This document shows, in pieces, positions 1 to 10,688 of a stretch of 64,000 nucleotides of DNA. This DNA is from Bacillota bacterium. GTDB lineage: Bacteria; Bacteroidota; Bacteroidia; Bacteroidales; Bacteroidaceae. Each line of letters begins with the position of its first letter. Position 1 is the stretch's first letter. The stretch spans positions 80,914 through 144,913 of the forward strand of contig JAMPFD010000008.1 in assembly GCA_023664625.1 (NCBI GenBank). The letters are read 5' to 3'. Made by a program: the position numbers and the translations under genes. The notes beneath the pieces were generated by a model. That model made no database searches. It saw only the letters and a list, made by a program, of their open reading frames with translations, and was not told the DNA's origin.

Positions 1-610
1 AGTCCGGTGCGAAGACGAATTCATTTTTCTTTGACAATTGCATGTTGAGTTCAGGATATCCTGCATACAAAGATGTCTTTATTCCATTCTCTATATCCTG
101 ATACTCTCGTGACGCAACACCATTCTCATGACAAAGGTCATTCACACTACGGAATGCCAAGAAAGGACGCAATCGAATCTTTGTCACAGAAGGTCCGTCA
201 ACAAGTGTGTAACGGATAAGGATACGGTTCTCGTAGTGCTGGAAGATTTTTTCTCTTTTCAACACAACACTTCCAACACGATACATCGTTGTCGGAATAT
301 GGTCACAATCAAACTCCCGGATATACTTATGTCCCTTAGGAGCATAGTTATTTCCCTGATACTTGTGAAGACCGAGATTAAACTCAACATCGTGTTGTAC
401 GACACTGCAATCCAGAGAAGACAGCAACACATGATTGGCATCGTCAATCTCAGGTACCGGTATCACAAGTAAACCATGATACTTTCTCGTGTTGCAGTCT
501 ACGAGGGTTGAATAGCTGTAAGCCCCAGAGCGGTTCGTGCGCAACAGCTCCTTGCTCAAAACGGCTTCCAGGTTAGTCATCGTAGCCTTTTCAAATTTAA
601 GATAACTCAT
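1..610 (-). CDS. Glycogen debranching enzyme, N-terminal part (runs off window)
   Basis: The minus strand is open from an ATG at 608-610 to the window edge, about 203 residues without a stop. The product begins MSYLKFEKATMTNLEAVLSK and contains NRSGAYSYSTL, CNTRKYHGLLV and HQYENR-like (QHYENRILIRYTL) blocks. These are typical of the N-terminal beta-sandwich domain of bacterial amylo-alpha-1,6-glucosidases (GDE family). The enzyme would debranch glycogen or storage glucan in the cytoplasm. The catalytic (alpha/alpha)6 barrel lies outside the window, so completeness cannot be judged. A promoter-like TATCTTTG lies about 75 bases upstream on the minus strand. Confidence 0.85.
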   Translation of the reverse strand, partial: MSYLKFEKATMTNLEAVLSKELLRTNRSGAYSYSTLVDCNTRKYHGLLVIPVPEIDDANHVLLSSLDCSVVQHDVEFNLGLHKYQGNNYAPKGHKYIREFDCDHIPTTMYRVGSVVLKREKIFQHYENRILIRYTLVDGPSVTKIRLRPFLAFRSVNDLCHENGVASREYQDIENGIKTSLYAGYPELNMQLSKKNEFVFAPD

Positions 611-788
611 AGTTATATTTTAAGGTTAATAATATTTTGTCATAGATTTTCAAAGTCTACATGCCAGATACATGTAACACTATCGCAAAGATAACAAAAA
701 AGTTGCTTGATTAATATCAAACAACTTCTTTTTTAACATTATTTACAAGTGATTGTCCCAGTTTTGGCAGAACTATAGCTTTAGAATG

Positions 789-1811
789 CTATTCGTTTCT
801 CTTGTCTTTTCTGCTGGCTGACTCATATATCTTCCTGATTTGGGTTACCTTTTCCTCCATAGGAAGAAGAGCGGAGACCCAATTGATCTTAATGCCTCTA
901 CGCTCCATTCCGCGGAACCAAGTCATCTGACGTTTTGCAAACTGATGGATATGTATTTCCAACTGCTCAAGCATGTCTTCGTACGAACGACGGCCAATAA
1001 CATATTCTGTAACATATTTATACTCCAAACCGTAATATATCAAGTCATCAGGAGAGACACCACTGTCAAGGATACCTTTTATTTCATCAACCATTCCTTC
1101 GTCCACTCTTGCCTTCAAGCGTGAGCTTATCTTACGTCTACGCTCATCCCGCGGAATGTCAACTCCAACAACAACAGTGTCTATAGGCGGAAAGAACCTG
1201 TCTTCTGTTTTACGCTCAAGATTATATGTCTCTATTTCTATCGCCCTTATGGCACGCTGTGGAGAATCTACATCAGTTTTATTATGCATATCGGAGTTAT
1301 TTCTCTCTTTCAAGTCCATAAGAATAGCTGTAAGTTCTTCCATGGACTTCTTGGCCATCTGTTCCCTCAGAACCTCATTCTTTGGCACAGGGGAAAGATT
1401 ATACTCACGTATTACCGACTCTACATAAAGGCCTGAGCCTCCACACAGTATTGGCAGTACATCGCGCTGCCGACAATCTGAATAAGCTTGTAAAAAATCT
1501 TGCTGATACTGAAAAATATTATACTTCTCTCCCGGATTACAGATGTCTATAAGATGATACGGGACATTAATAATATCAGGAATCTGAGGGACAGCACTCT
1601 CGTCATATTTCTTATCCTCAGACAACCTTACAGAATAATCACACAGGTCTTTTCCTGTACCAATATCCATATAACGATATACCTGCCTTGAGTCTCCTGA
1701 GATAATCTCCGCAGACTGTCCGTCTATGATATAACTTGCTGCAAGATGAGCCGCCAGCGCAGTCTTACCTGACGCTGTCGGCCCAATAATTGTTATCATC
1801 GTTCTGCTCAT
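789..1811 (-). CDS. miaA: tRNA dimethylallyltransferase
   Basis: 340 residues, slightly longer than the usual about 300. MiaA transfers a dimethylallyl group to N6 of A37 in tRNAs that read UNN codons. The P-loop GPTASGKT is at residues 10-17, followed by ISGDSRQVYRYMDIGTGK, the tRNA-contacting and catalytic region. GGSGLY lies near residue 124, and a C-terminal FAKRQMTWFR is typical of the family. The start ATG at 1809-1811 places the P-loop at the normal distance from the N-terminus. The gene lies 81 bases after the PL11 lyase gene on the same strand. Bacteroidales often carry two miaA paralogues; which one this is cannot be told from the window. Confidence 0.95.
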   Translation of the reverse strand: MSRTMITIIGPTASGKTALAAHLAASYIIDGQSAEIISGDSRQVYRYMDIGTGKDLCDYSVRLSEDKKYDESAVPQIPDIINVPYHLIDICNPGEKYNIFQYQQDFLQAYSDCRQRDVLPILCGGSGLYVESVIREYNLSPVPKNEVLREQMAKKSMEELTAILMDLKERNNSDMHNKTDVDSPQRAIRAIEIETYNLERKTEDRFFPPIDTVVVGVDIPRDERRRKISSRLKARVDEGMVDEIKGILDSGVSPDDLIYYGLEYKYVTEYVIGRRSYEDMLEQLEIHIHQFAKRQMTWFRGMERRGIKINWVSALLPMEEKVTQIRKIYESASRKDKRNE

Positions 1812-1892
1812 CTACAACTGAACAAAATTTTCTTTTATCTATATTCATAATGCAAACAGTGAGGACATGCACCACTGCCTGCATTACAGAAA

Positions 1893-4490
1893 TCACTTCA
1901 CAAAAATTTTCTTTCCGTTCTTTATCACAATTCCCTTTGTGTTCTCTGATACACGCTGACCTGCAAGATTATAAACAGCATCAACGGAAACAGTTTCCGA
2001 TACGACCTCGCTTATGCCTGTCTGGACCTGCTCATAGGTGAAAGTTATCTTTACCATTATCTGCTTGTTCTTGCCCTTTGAGTCAATATCAGACGTTGTA
2101 ATATTTGAGTTGTCGAAGTTCAGCACAACATTCTGCTTTGATCCCATATTGCTGTATGTGCGGCTAACAGGTGTCTGTCCTGCCGTTCCTCCAGGGAACA
2201 CAAGGGAGCTTTCTGCAATATCCGTACCGTCAACGGTAATACTGGTCATAGTTATTGAGCGGTCTGCCGTTGTGGACGTATTGTTTGAGTAGCCCTCTAT
2301 ATACATCTTTGTGATGACATATCCCGGATTAACATTGAATGTGATAGTATTATTGGCATTGCCTGTGCGCACCTTCAGATAGCCGTTAGATAAGGCATTT
2401 GTAAGTTCACCTTCCATGCCTGCTGTATAGCATGTACCAACGGTAGTGCCCTTGTCCTCTGCCGGTTCTTTCAAAGCCTCGGAGCCGTCAGTCGCAGGCA
2501 GAACCTCCGGAGCATGGTTGGTTACATTTGTCTGGTATGTCGTACCATCAATACCAAGATTGTCAGGAAGATAATATCCGAGATGAGGAGGCTGGTTATA
2601 GGAAGAGTTCTGCCATACGATTCCCATACGGTATATATGGTCTTCCATGAGACAAGGAATCTTGAACTTCGTCGGCTCCGGAGTAGAATATATGAGCAGG
2701 TCACATGTAGGTGCACTCCAGTCAGCCTCATACCCCGTCATGATTATCTCCTCACGCCAGTCGCCAAGGATGTCAGCCTGAAGGCAAGGATTAGCCTTTG
2801 TCGTATTCACAGTTTGCGGTTTCCCATAAGCAGCGAACTCCATACATGTAGTTATTCCCTTTGAAGCGGTATTGTATGCACGGATACGCGGAGAGCAAAC
2901 ACCTGTACCGGAATCATATCGTCCGTCAAATGTCTGATCATACGGATCTCCTGTCCAGTATATACGGAAGGAAGTATCTGCTTTCTTTGTTAAAACAACC
3001 TTGTTTGTCGCACAATCATATGTATTGTTATCCTGTGATGACCAAAACTCAAAACCGCGGTTAGCAGGGATAAAGTCTGCCGCAAGACCGCGGCCGTTAT
3101 CTCCTGTACCGGTAGCACTGGCAAGAAGTTCTCCTGTTGTTGCATCATGGACATCATATCCGTATGGAGAGTCCTCGTGAGGCATCATAACCTCCAGTCC
3201 CGGACGGTCAGGGCACAAATCTGTAAGATGAATGGCATCACCATGGCCTTTACCTGTAGAACACAGCAACTGGCCATCGTGGCCAATTGTTGCACCACCA
3301 GTCACGATATCATCATATCCATCAATATTAACATCACCTATTGAGATACCATGAACACCCTGTCCATAACTTGACTTACCTGAACCGGAGAAAAGAGTCT
3401 TGCCTGTTGCGTCAACAACACTCCAAGATGTTTTTGAACTGCCCTTATGCAGCCATCTCGTTTTCAGCTCACTGCCATTCCAGTCTACAGCCCATATATA
3501 ACATGCCGTATAGTATCCACGCTGCAAAATAGCTGTCGGCAAAGAGTTCTGACCGTCAAGATATGCTACTGCCGCATTATATCTCTCACCGCGATTATAT
3601 GTCCCGTCTCCCCAAGAAGAACTGTAAGCACCGTCAGCAGAAGGGAAATCAACCATGGCACGGTTAGGAGAATACCATATAGTGTGCATTGCCGCGCCCG
3701 TTTCACCATTGAATACAGTCAGCAACTCCGCACCTGCGGTGACACGTCCTTTGGAATTGACAGTCACACTATTAGGGTCAATACCTTTTATAGCATTGTC
3801 CGTAGCCGCCTGAGTAGCATAGACGCCCTTGCCGTCCTTTGTGTCCGGGCCGGTCTTTGTTATCAGTTCCGCCTTTCCGTCTCCATCCATGTCATAGACT
3901 ATGAATGGAGAAGTATGCTGACCGGAACGGATACAATGTCCGATATCTATACGCCACTTTTGTGTACCGTCAAACTCATAGCAGTCAAGATAGGCAGGAG
4001 AAGCGTATCCGTCCTTACCACTGTCCCTGCTGTTGTCCGGCAACCACTTCACTATAAGTTCATAGTCGCCATCGCCATCAACATCCGCCACGGAGCAACC
4101 ATCAGGACGATAGCGTCCCGTTGTAGAGCCGTTCTTATCCTTACGGGCAGCAGGACGTGTAATGGAGATTTTCTTAAAGATACTCTCCCATGCCTCGCAA
4201 GAAGCCTCATCGCCCTTGCTTGAGACTACTTTGTATATATCACCACTATTACCGTCCGCATCAAGATAATTCGTCACATCAGAGATATCGTCCGCAACCT
4301 TTTCACCATTACGGTACACAGTAAACATTACGTCACCATCCGCCGCAAGATAGCGCCATGACACAAGAATTCCTTGTGATGTCTTCACCGCCACAGGAGC
4401 ACGGTTAAGCGTTTCTTTCACCTGAACACCTGCCGACATATTAGTGGCAGTCAGTGCAAAAAAGCACGCTGAAATAAAAAACTTTTTCAT
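1893..4490 (-). CDS. Rhamnogalacturonan lyase, polysaccharide lyase family 11, secreted
   Basis: 865 residues. A signal peptide (MKKFFISACFFALTATNMSAG) is followed by a fibronectin-like start and then the eight-bladed propeller typical of PL11 (YesW/YesX-type), with calcium-binding D-x-D-x-D-G loops such as DVDGDGD near residue 138 and YDMDGDGKAE near residue 198. The family cleaves the rhamnose-galacturonate backbone of rhamnogalacturonan I by beta-elimination. The propeller ends near residue 650 (VWQNSSYNQPPHLGYYLPD). About 200 further residues form a probable beta-sandwich, then a basic tail ending IVIKNGKKIFVK, like the tails of the two secreted proteins at 18.7 and 60.6 kb. A TAATTTTG promoter element (4526-4533) lies upstream. 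Confidence 0.93.
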   Translation of the reverse strand: MKKFFISACFFALTATNMSAGVQVKETLNRAPVAVKTSQGILVSWRYLAADGDVMFTVYRNGEKVADDISDVTNYLDADGNSGDIYKVVSSKGDEASCEAWESIFKKISITRPAARKDKNGSTTGRYRPDGCSVADVDGDGDYELIVKWLPDNSRDSGKDGYASPAYLDCYEFDGTQKWRIDIGHCIRSGQHTSPFIVYDMDGDGKAELITKTGPDTKDGKGVYATQAATDNAIKGIDPNSVTVNSKGRVTAGAELLTVFNGETGAAMHTIWYSPNRAMVDFPSADGAYSSSWGDGTYNRGERYNAAVAYLDGQNSLPTAILQRGYYTACYIWAVDWNGSELKTRWLHKGSSKTSWSVVDATGKTLFSGSGKSSYGQGVHGISIGDVNIDGYDDIVTGGATIGHDGQLLCSTGKGHGDAIHLTDLCPDRPGLEVMMPHEDSPYGYDVHDATTGELLASATGTGDNGRGLAADFIPANRGFEFWSSQDNNTYDCATNKVVLTKKADTSFRIYWTGDPYDQTFDGRYDSGTGVCSPRIRAYNTASKGITTCMEFAAYGKPQTVNTTKANPCLQADILGDWREEIIMTGYEADWSAPTCDLLIYSTPEPTKFKIPCLMEDHIYRMGIVWQNSSYNQPPHLGYYLPDNLGIDGTTYQTNVTNHAPEVLPATDGSEALKEPAEDKGTTVGTCYTAGMEGELTNALSNGYLKVRTGNANNTITFNVNPGYVITKMYIEGYSNNTSTTADRSITMTSITVDGTDIAESSLVFPGGTAGQTPVSRTYSNMGSKQNVVLNFDNSNITTSDIDSKGKNKQIMVKITFTYEQVQTGISEVVSETVSVDAVYNLAGQRVSENTKGIVIKNGKKIFVK

Positions 4491-4525
4491 TTGTCAGTAT
4501 ATTGTTTTAGTAGGATAATCTGTGG

Positions 4526-4533
4526 CAAAATTA
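4526..4533 (-). promoter_or_regulatory. Bacteroidetes -7 element for the PL11 lyase
   Basis: On the minus strand this reads TAATTTTG, matching the TAnnTTTG consensus of Bacteroidetes housekeeping promoters. It lies about 36 bases upstream of the lyase ATG. Confidence 0.6.
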
Positions 4534-4681
4534 GTCAAAAAAAACGAAATAACAAAAAAAACAGAAATGAAAAAACAATTTTTATGCTCCATTGTGCACA
4601 GAATCACCCATCACGCTGCGGACTTTCCGCTGTATGCCAATGCACAAAAGTGCAGACCGCACCATACCATATATACAGAAT

Positions 4682-4713
4682 AAAGCCACCTGACCAAACG
4701 GTCAGACGGCTTT
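4682..4713 (-). terminator. Probable gapA terminator hairpin
   Basis: AAAGCC-CTGACC pairs with GGTCAG-GGCTTT around an AAAC loop, with one two-base internal mismatch. It lies about 75 bases after the gapA stop on the minus strand. A second small stem (GCGGG/CCCGC, 4748-4766) lies even closer to the stop. The rest of the 4491-4784 interval shows no gene. Confidence 0.55.
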
Positions 4714-4784
4714 ATATATACTACGGGAACCGTATTGTCATGTGTCTGCGGGAACATGAAGCCCGCATCTCATGAGCGGTCAAA

Positions 4785-5831
<1,047 letters not shown>

Positions 5832-5846
5832 TCATTTTTGACACTG

Positions 5847-5854
5847 CAAATTTA
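5847..5854 (-). promoter_or_regulatory. -7 element for gapA
   Basis: Reads TAAATTTG on the minus strand, about 52 bases before the gapA start. Confidence 0.55.
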
Positions 5855-5897
5855 CAACTTTTCTCGGAAACAATTGCCACTTTATCAAAAAATGTAG

Positions 5898-5905
5898 TAC
5901 TTTTG
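5898..5905 (+). promoter_or_regulatory. -7 element for mscL
   Basis: TACTTTTG, with TTG at 5874-5876, 21 bases upstream. The mscL ATG is about 42 bases downstream. Confidence 0.6.
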
Positions 5906-5946
5906 CAATACAAATCAAACTTTTAAATAATATAAATCAATTTTTT

Positions 5947-6339
5947 ATGAGCAAATTTGTTGATGAATTCAAAGAATTCGCCATGCGCGGTAATGTCATG
6001 GACATGGCTGTCGGTGTAATCATCGGCGGTGCTTTCGGCAAAATCGTTTCAAGCCTGGTAAACGACATCATCATGCCTCTCATCGGCCTTGTAACCGGCG
6101 GCGTGGACTTCAGCGACCTTTCATTCAAAGTGGCTGACGCTGAGGTCAAGTACGGACAATTCGTACAGAATGTTGTTGATTTCCTAATCGTTGCATTCTG
6201 TATCTTCATGATGATAAAAGGCATCAACTCCCTGAAAAAGAAACAGAAAGAGACTCCGGCAGAGCCTGCCGTCCCTGCAGAGCCTTCCAATGAGGAAAAG
6301 TTACTGACAGAAATCAGAGACTTGCTGAAAAACAAATAA
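5947..6339 (+). CDS. mscL: Large-conductance mechanosensitive channel
   Basis: 130 residues, normal for MscL. The channel opens under membrane tension and releases solutes during hypo-osmotic shock. Visible are the N-terminal amphipathic helix ([18 protein letters not shown]), the glycine-rich first membrane helix ([18 protein letters not shown]), the periplasmic loop, a second membrane helix (near residues 75-95) and a charged cytoplasmic helix with [12 protein letters not shown] at the end. It has its own promoter. The downstream SulP gene starts 165 bases later and could be co-transcribed. Confidence 0.97.
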   Translation: MSKFVDEFKEFAMRGNVMDMAVGVIIGGAFGKIVSSLVNDIIMPLIGLVTGGVDFSDLSFKVADAEVKYGQFVQNVVDFLIVAFCIFMMIKGINSLKKKQKETPAEPAVPAEPSNEEKLLTEIRDLLKNK

Positions 6340-6504
6340 ATACGGCATTCCGGCAAAGTCTTACCATTATAAAATTCGTATATACATTTCTTGTCTTGCA
6401 CGGCATTCTTTCACAAGACAAATGCCGTGCGGGTATTTATGTGTGCCATAATATACTGCAACAAGAAATCAAACCTGCAAAAAGGATTTTTCAGAATAAC
6501 ATTT

Positions 6505-8169
6505 ATGTACAAACCAAAACTCATTTCTTGCCTTAAAAACTACGACAAGAAAACATGTGCAGCAGACATAATGGCCGGCATGATTGTCGGAATTGTCGCG
6601 TTGCCATTAGCCATTGCGTTCGGCATTGCCTCAGGAGTCTCCCCTGAGAAAGGCATAATCACTGCCATCGTTGCCGGTTTCATGATTTCCGTATTCGGAG
6701 GAAGCAAAGTGCAGATCGGCGGTCCCACCGGAGCTTTCATCGTCATCATATATGGCATTATCGAACAATACGGCATGTCAGGACTCACCATTGCCACACT
6801 TATGGCAGGCGTATTCCTCGTTTTGTTCGGATTACTGCATCTCGGCACCATAATCAAATACATCCCCTATCCTATCGTCGTAGGATTCACCTCCGGTATT
6901 GCCGTGACAATTTTCTCAACCCAGATGAAAGACTTCCTTGGTCTGACGATAGACAAAATTCCCTCTGATTTCATAGAGAAATGGATTTGCTATTTCCAGA
7001 ATTTCGACACCATTGACCCGTGGTCACTTGGAATTGGTGTACTCTCCGTACTCATTATCGTACTCCTCCCTAAAATATCAAAGAAAATCCCCGGCTCACT
7101 CATCGCTATAATTGTCACAACCCTTGTTGCCCTCGTACTTAAGCAATATGCCGGTGTGGAAAGCATAGAAACCATTGGCGACAGATTTGCAATCTCTTCC
7201 GTCCTTCCCGGCGCGGAAGTTCCCGAGCTGTCATGGCAGACAATCAAGGGGCTCGTCTCCCCGGCACTGACCATAGCCATTCTCGGAGCCATAGAATCAC
7301 TGCTCTCGGCAACAGTAGCCGACGGTGTAATCGGCGACCGCCACAACTCCAACAACGAACTTATAGGCCAGGGAATCGCAAACCTCATATGCCCTCTCTT
7401 CGGAGGAATCCCGGCAACAGGTGCCATTGCGCGCACCATGACAAATATAAACAATGGCGGAAAGACCCCTGTTGCCGGCATAATACATGCCGTTGTGCTT
7501 CTCCTCATATTCCTGTTCCTCATGCCTCTGGCACAGTATATCCCGATGGCATGTCTCGCCGGAGTCCTTGTTGTAGTATCATACAACATGTGCGGAATAC
7601 CGTCTTTCCTCGGAATCCTGCGCAACCCGAAGTCAGACATCACTGTGCTCCTCGTGACATTCTTCCTCACTATCATTTTCGACCTTACCATTGCCATCGA
7701 AGTAGGCATTGTCATAGCATGCCTGCTCTTCATGAGACGTATGGCAGAAACCAGTGACGTCCATCTCGTACGTGACATCGACATAGAGGCAGAATCCGAC
7801 CTTTCAGCACACAATGACGAACATCTCGAAATTCCAAATAACGTAGAAATGTACGAGATTGACGGTCCTTACTTCTTTGGTGCCGGCAATAAGGCTGAAG
7901 AACTGATGTCGCGCTTCAACGAGAAGCCCGCAGTCCGCATCATACGCATGCGCCGCGTACCATTCATTGACTCTACCGGCATCCACAATCTCACCAATAT
8001 CATTATCTCGTCCAAGCAACAAGGCATTGACGTTGTACTGTCAGGTGTAAACCCTAAGGTTCACAACGTGTTGGAAAAGGCTCATTTCTATGATCTCATA
8101 GGAAAAGACCATATCTGTCCGCACATTGACATCGCATTAGAAAAAGCAAAGGAACTAGCTTCGGACTAA
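6505..8169 (+). CDS. SulP family anion transporter with STAS domain
   Basis: 554 residues from the ATG at 6505; an open frame extends upstream to 6391, but that segment does not resemble the family. The family exchanges or symports sulfate, bicarbonate or dicarboxylates. The first membrane segment carries the sulfate-transporter signature PLAIAFGIASGVSPEKG; about a dozen hydrophobic segments follow to roughly residue 420. A cytoplasmic STAS domain at the C-terminus includes RVPFIDSTGIHNL. The substrate cannot be assigned from sequence alone. A strong hairpin follows the stop. Confidence 0.92.
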   Translation: MYKPKLISCLKNYDKKTCAADIMAGMIVGIVALPLAIAFGIASGVSPEKGIITAIVAGFMISVFGGSKVQIGGPTGAFIVIIYGIIEQYGMSGLTIATLMAGVFLVLFGLLHLGTIIKYIPYPIVVGFTSGIAVTIFSTQMKDFLGLTIDKIPSDFIEKWICYFQNFDTIDPWSLGIGVLSVLIIVLLPKISKKIPGSLIAIIVTTLVALVLKQYAGVESIETIGDRFAISSVLPGAEVPELSWQTIKGLVSPALTIAILGAIESLLSATVADGVIGDRHNSNNELIGQGIANLICPLFGGIPATGAIARTMTNINNGGKTPVAGIIHAVVLLLIFLFLMPLAQYIPMACLAGVLVVVSYNMCGIPSFLGILRNPKSDITVLLVTFFLTIIFDLTIAIEVGIVIACLLFMRRMAETSDVHLVRDIDIEAESDLSAHNDEHLEIPNNVEMYEIDGPYFFGAGNKAEELMSRFNEKPAVRIIRMRRVPFIDSTGIHNLTNIIISSKQQGIDVVLSGVNPKVHNVLEKAHFYDLIGKDHICPHIDIALEKAKELASD

Positions 8170-8232
8170 TCTCCAAAAAGACGACTGAGACCGGCATTCC
8201 CGGTTCTCAGCCGCCAATACGCAAAATAAAAA

Positions 8233-8279
8233 TTCGGGCTCTAAAGAATCTCACGGTAAAGATTTCTTTAGAGCCCGAA
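8233..8279. terminator. Bidirectional terminator hairpin between convergent genes
   Basis: Sixteen bases (8233-8248, TTCGGGCTCTAAAGAA) pair perfectly with 8264-8279 around a 15-base loop. It lies between the SulP gene (+) and the Bax-inhibitor-like gene (-), both of which end here. Confidence 0.8.
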
Positions 8280-8366
8280 CTGTATAAACGCCATTGATTC
8301 CAGAACTTTGCAACAGTCACCCTCAACATGTAATCCTGAGGACTTCCGCCACCGTTATCCTCGGAA

Positions 8367-9101
8367 TCAGTTCCTTCTGCTTCCGAGGATACGGAGAAGG
8401 TAAAGGAACAGGTTGATAAAGTCCAGATACAGTGTCAGCGCACCGAGCAATGCGAGTTTCTGTGCACCCTCGTCGTCAGCGTCCTGCTCAATGAGCATGT
8501 GCTTTATCTTCTGAGAATCGTATGCCGTCAGCCCCACGAAGACAAGCACGCCGACATAACTGATAACAGACTGAAGACCTGTTGAGCCGACGAACATGTT
8601 CACCAAAGTCGCTATCACTATGCCGACAAGTGCCATAAAGAGCAACTTTCCCATGGAAGTCAGGTCTGTCTTTGTGGTATAGCCTATCAGAGACATGACA
8701 CCGAACGTGCCGGCAGTAATGAAAAACACCTGTCCGATGCTCTCCATTGTGTAAAGCAAGAAGATACTTGACAACACTGCGCCGTTGATCACACTGTAGA
8801 GAATGAACATCATTGTGGCCGTGACGGCACTGATTTTGTTAATCATGCCTGATATGCCGAAGACAAGGCCGAACTCTGCAATAATCAGTCCCCAGAAGAC
8901 AAGGCGGTTACCAAATATCATTTCAAGGACTTCCGGTGAGTTCGCAACGCCATAGGACGTCATGCCGGTGATGATCATTGCCAACGTCATCCATGTGTAA
9001 ACCTTACGCATCAGAGCAGGAAAACTCACTGAAGGTACATAAGAGCGGCGTGAGCCTCCCTCCATTTCATTGACCATACGGTCGAAATCTTTATATTCCA
9101 T
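8367..9101 (-). CDS. Bax inhibitor-1/YccA family membrane protein
   Basis: 244 residues with seven predicted membrane segments and the family pattern. A soluble N-terminus (residues 1-25) is followed by VYTWMTLAMIITGMTSYGVA, then repeated hydrophobic helices including GLTAYDSQKIKHML near residue 190, and a last segment ending YLDFINLFLYLLRILGSRRN. Bacterial members (YccA, YbhL, YetJ) are linked to protease control or calcium leak; the precise role here is unknown. A TAnnTTTG element on the minus strand near 9257-9264 suggests a leader of about 155 bases. Confidence 0.93.
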   Translation of the reverse strand: MEYKDFDRMVNEMEGGSRRSYVPSVSFPALMRKVYTWMTLAMIITGMTSYGVANSPEVLEMIFGNRLVFWGLIIAEFGLVFGISGMINKISAVTATMMFILYSVINGAVLSSIFLLYTMESIGQVFFITAGTFGVMSLIGYTTKTDLTSMGKLLFMALVGIVIATLVNMFVGSTGLQSVISYVGVLVFVGLTAYDSQKIKHMLIEQDADDEGAQKLALLGALTLYLDFINLFLYLLRILGSRRN

Positions 9102-9596
9102 AATTTTGTTATTGTTTTGTTTTTATTCGTTTTACCAGCACTTCAATGCCGCACGGAAGAACATCATGCACATCAGACAGCCAACAGCGGCCAACGGATA
9201 CATTGGCATGTCATGATGTGCTGTCACCATACCATGACAGCATTGTTTCTACATGCAAAGTTATTATTTTTTCCATGAACGGCAACAAAAATAGCCGGAA
9301 GGACTGAAATATTATGTTATTTTATAAGTTTGTCAATAAATTTATCTGATACGTGGACAGAAACGGGCACACCGGTTCCTATGCAGATTACGGCACAGTC
9401 CATCTTACGTGAGCCTGCAACCGTTCTCCGACAGAGCACATTTCCAAAAAAAAGAACTGTATTCTCGGATTTTATTTGTAACTTTGTGGCATGATTGCAC
9501 TTGCAGGCTGCCATTCGGCAAGCTCACCGGACATAATCAGGAGCAGGCACAGATATATACAGAATAGGACAACTATCATTACAATACAGAATATTT
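9102..9596. other. Divergent intergenic region
   Basis: No gene seen. It holds the long leader of the Bax-inhibitor-like gene, with a small stem (TGTCATG 9209-9215 / CATGACA 9233-9239), and the WbsX promoter (TAACTTTG at 9479-9486) with a leader of about 105 bases. Confidence 0.5.
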
Positions 9597-10688
9597 ATGG
9601 ACAAAAGAATCATAGCCATCAACCTGCCGCAGTTCCATCCTTTCAAGGAGAACAACGAATGGTGGGGAACGGGGTTCACGGAATGGACCAATGTCACAAA
9701 GGCAAAGCCAAGGTACATCGGCCACTATCAGCCACATCTTCCTTCCGATACCGGTTTCTACGACCTGAGGCTGCCGGAGGCAAGACAGTTGCAGGCAGAC
9801 TTAGCCCGTGAGCACGGAATATACGGCTTCTGCTATTACCATTACTGGTTTAACGGCAAACGGCTCATGGAACGTCCTGTTGACGAAATTCTTGCCTCAG
9901 GCGAACCGGACTTTCCGTTTATGCTGTGCTGGGCAAACGAGAACTGGGCACGCAACTGGGACGGCGGATTCAAAGACATACTCATTTCCCAAAACCATTC
10001 CGACGAGGACGATGCTGAGCATATCCGATGGCTATGCAGGAATGTCTTCAGTGACAGGAGGTACATCCGCATCTCCGGCAAGCCCGTATTTGCCGTCTAC
10101 CGCACCAGCCTGTTTCCCGATTTCAGGAATACCGTTGATATATGGCGGAGAATTGCCAAAGAGGAATTCAATACAGAACTGTACATAATTGAGACTCTGG
10201 TCTCCGGTGCCCATAACCATAATAGCATGACCGGAGGCATCGATGCCGCAATGGACTTCCAGCCTGTCGGTGCCCTGTCATCCGGTCTTGAACAGGTCCG
10301 AACCATACCACTGGATAAAAAAGAAAGCGGAAAAAACAGGCCTACGGTCTACAACTATTCCGACTATGTCGATTTCTGCTGTGGCAGCGAACTGCCGAAG
10401 AGATGCTTTCCGTGCGTGTCCCCCGGATTTGACAACTCTCCGAGGCGTATCGGACGGACATTCCTCTCTTTCACTGAACAGTCTCCCGCGAACTATGGCA
10501 GATGGCTCTTTGATGCCTTATGCAGGAAAACGTCATTTACCGAAGAAGACGAGAACCTTGTTTTTATCAACGCATGGAACGAATGGGCAGAAGGAAACCA
10601 TCTGGAACCTGACCGGAAATGGGGCCGGGCGTACCTTGAAGAGACAAAAAACATCGTCAGAAAATATGACATTAAGGGGGGGGGGTAA
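9597..10688 (+). CDS. WbsX-like glycan protein (GH99-like), ends at a ten-G tract
   Basis: 363 residues. The product resembles WbsX-type proteins found in polysaccharide biosynthesis loci (glycosyltransferase WbsX, related to the GH99 fold). Visible blocks are IAINLPQFHPFKENNEWWG, GFTEWTNVTKAKP, GIYGFCYYHYWF, MLCWANENWARNWDG and INAWNEWAEGNHLEPD. The gene stands alone rather than in a capsule locus. Its 3' end is unusual: a run of ten G (10676-10685) is followed at once by TAA. With one G fewer (or two more) the frame continues for 78 coding-like, basic residues to 10923. This could be slip-strand variation of the C-terminus, or a read error in the homopolymer. Confidence 0.85.
   Translation: MDKRIIAINLPQFHPFKENNEWWGTGFTEWTNVTKAKPRYIGHYQPHLPSDTGFYDLRLPEARQLQADLAREHGIYGFCYYHYWFNGKRLMERPVDEILASGEPDFPFMLCWANENWARNWDGGFKDILISQNHSDEDDAEHIRWLCRNVFSDRRYIRISGKPVFAVYRTSLFPDFRNTVDIWRRIAKEEFNTELYIIETLVSGAHNHNSMTGGIDAAMDFQPVGALSSGLEQVRTIPLDKKESGKNRPTVYNYSDYVDFCCGSELPKRCFPCVSPGFDNSPRRIGRTFLSFTEQSPANYGRWLFDALCRKTSFTEEDENLVFINAWNEWAEGNHLEPDRKWGRAYLEETKNIVRKYDIKGGG
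10676..10685 (+). repeat. Homopolymer tract of ten G, candidate phase-variable site
   Basis: Ten consecutive G in the last codons of the WbsX-like gene. The count decides between a stop directly after the tract and a 78-residue C-terminal extension in frame 1 (to the TAG at 10921-10923). Confidence 0.7.

Noticed and set aside
3447-4223. 258-codon plus-strand frame
   Set aside because: Antisense to the PL11 lyase gene, rich in Arg/Ser/Ile without domain character, no promoter.
6391-6504. N-terminal extension of the SulP transporter
   Set aside because: The family starts near MYKPKLISCLKNYDKKT; the extension has no membrane or family character and overlaps the intergenic region.
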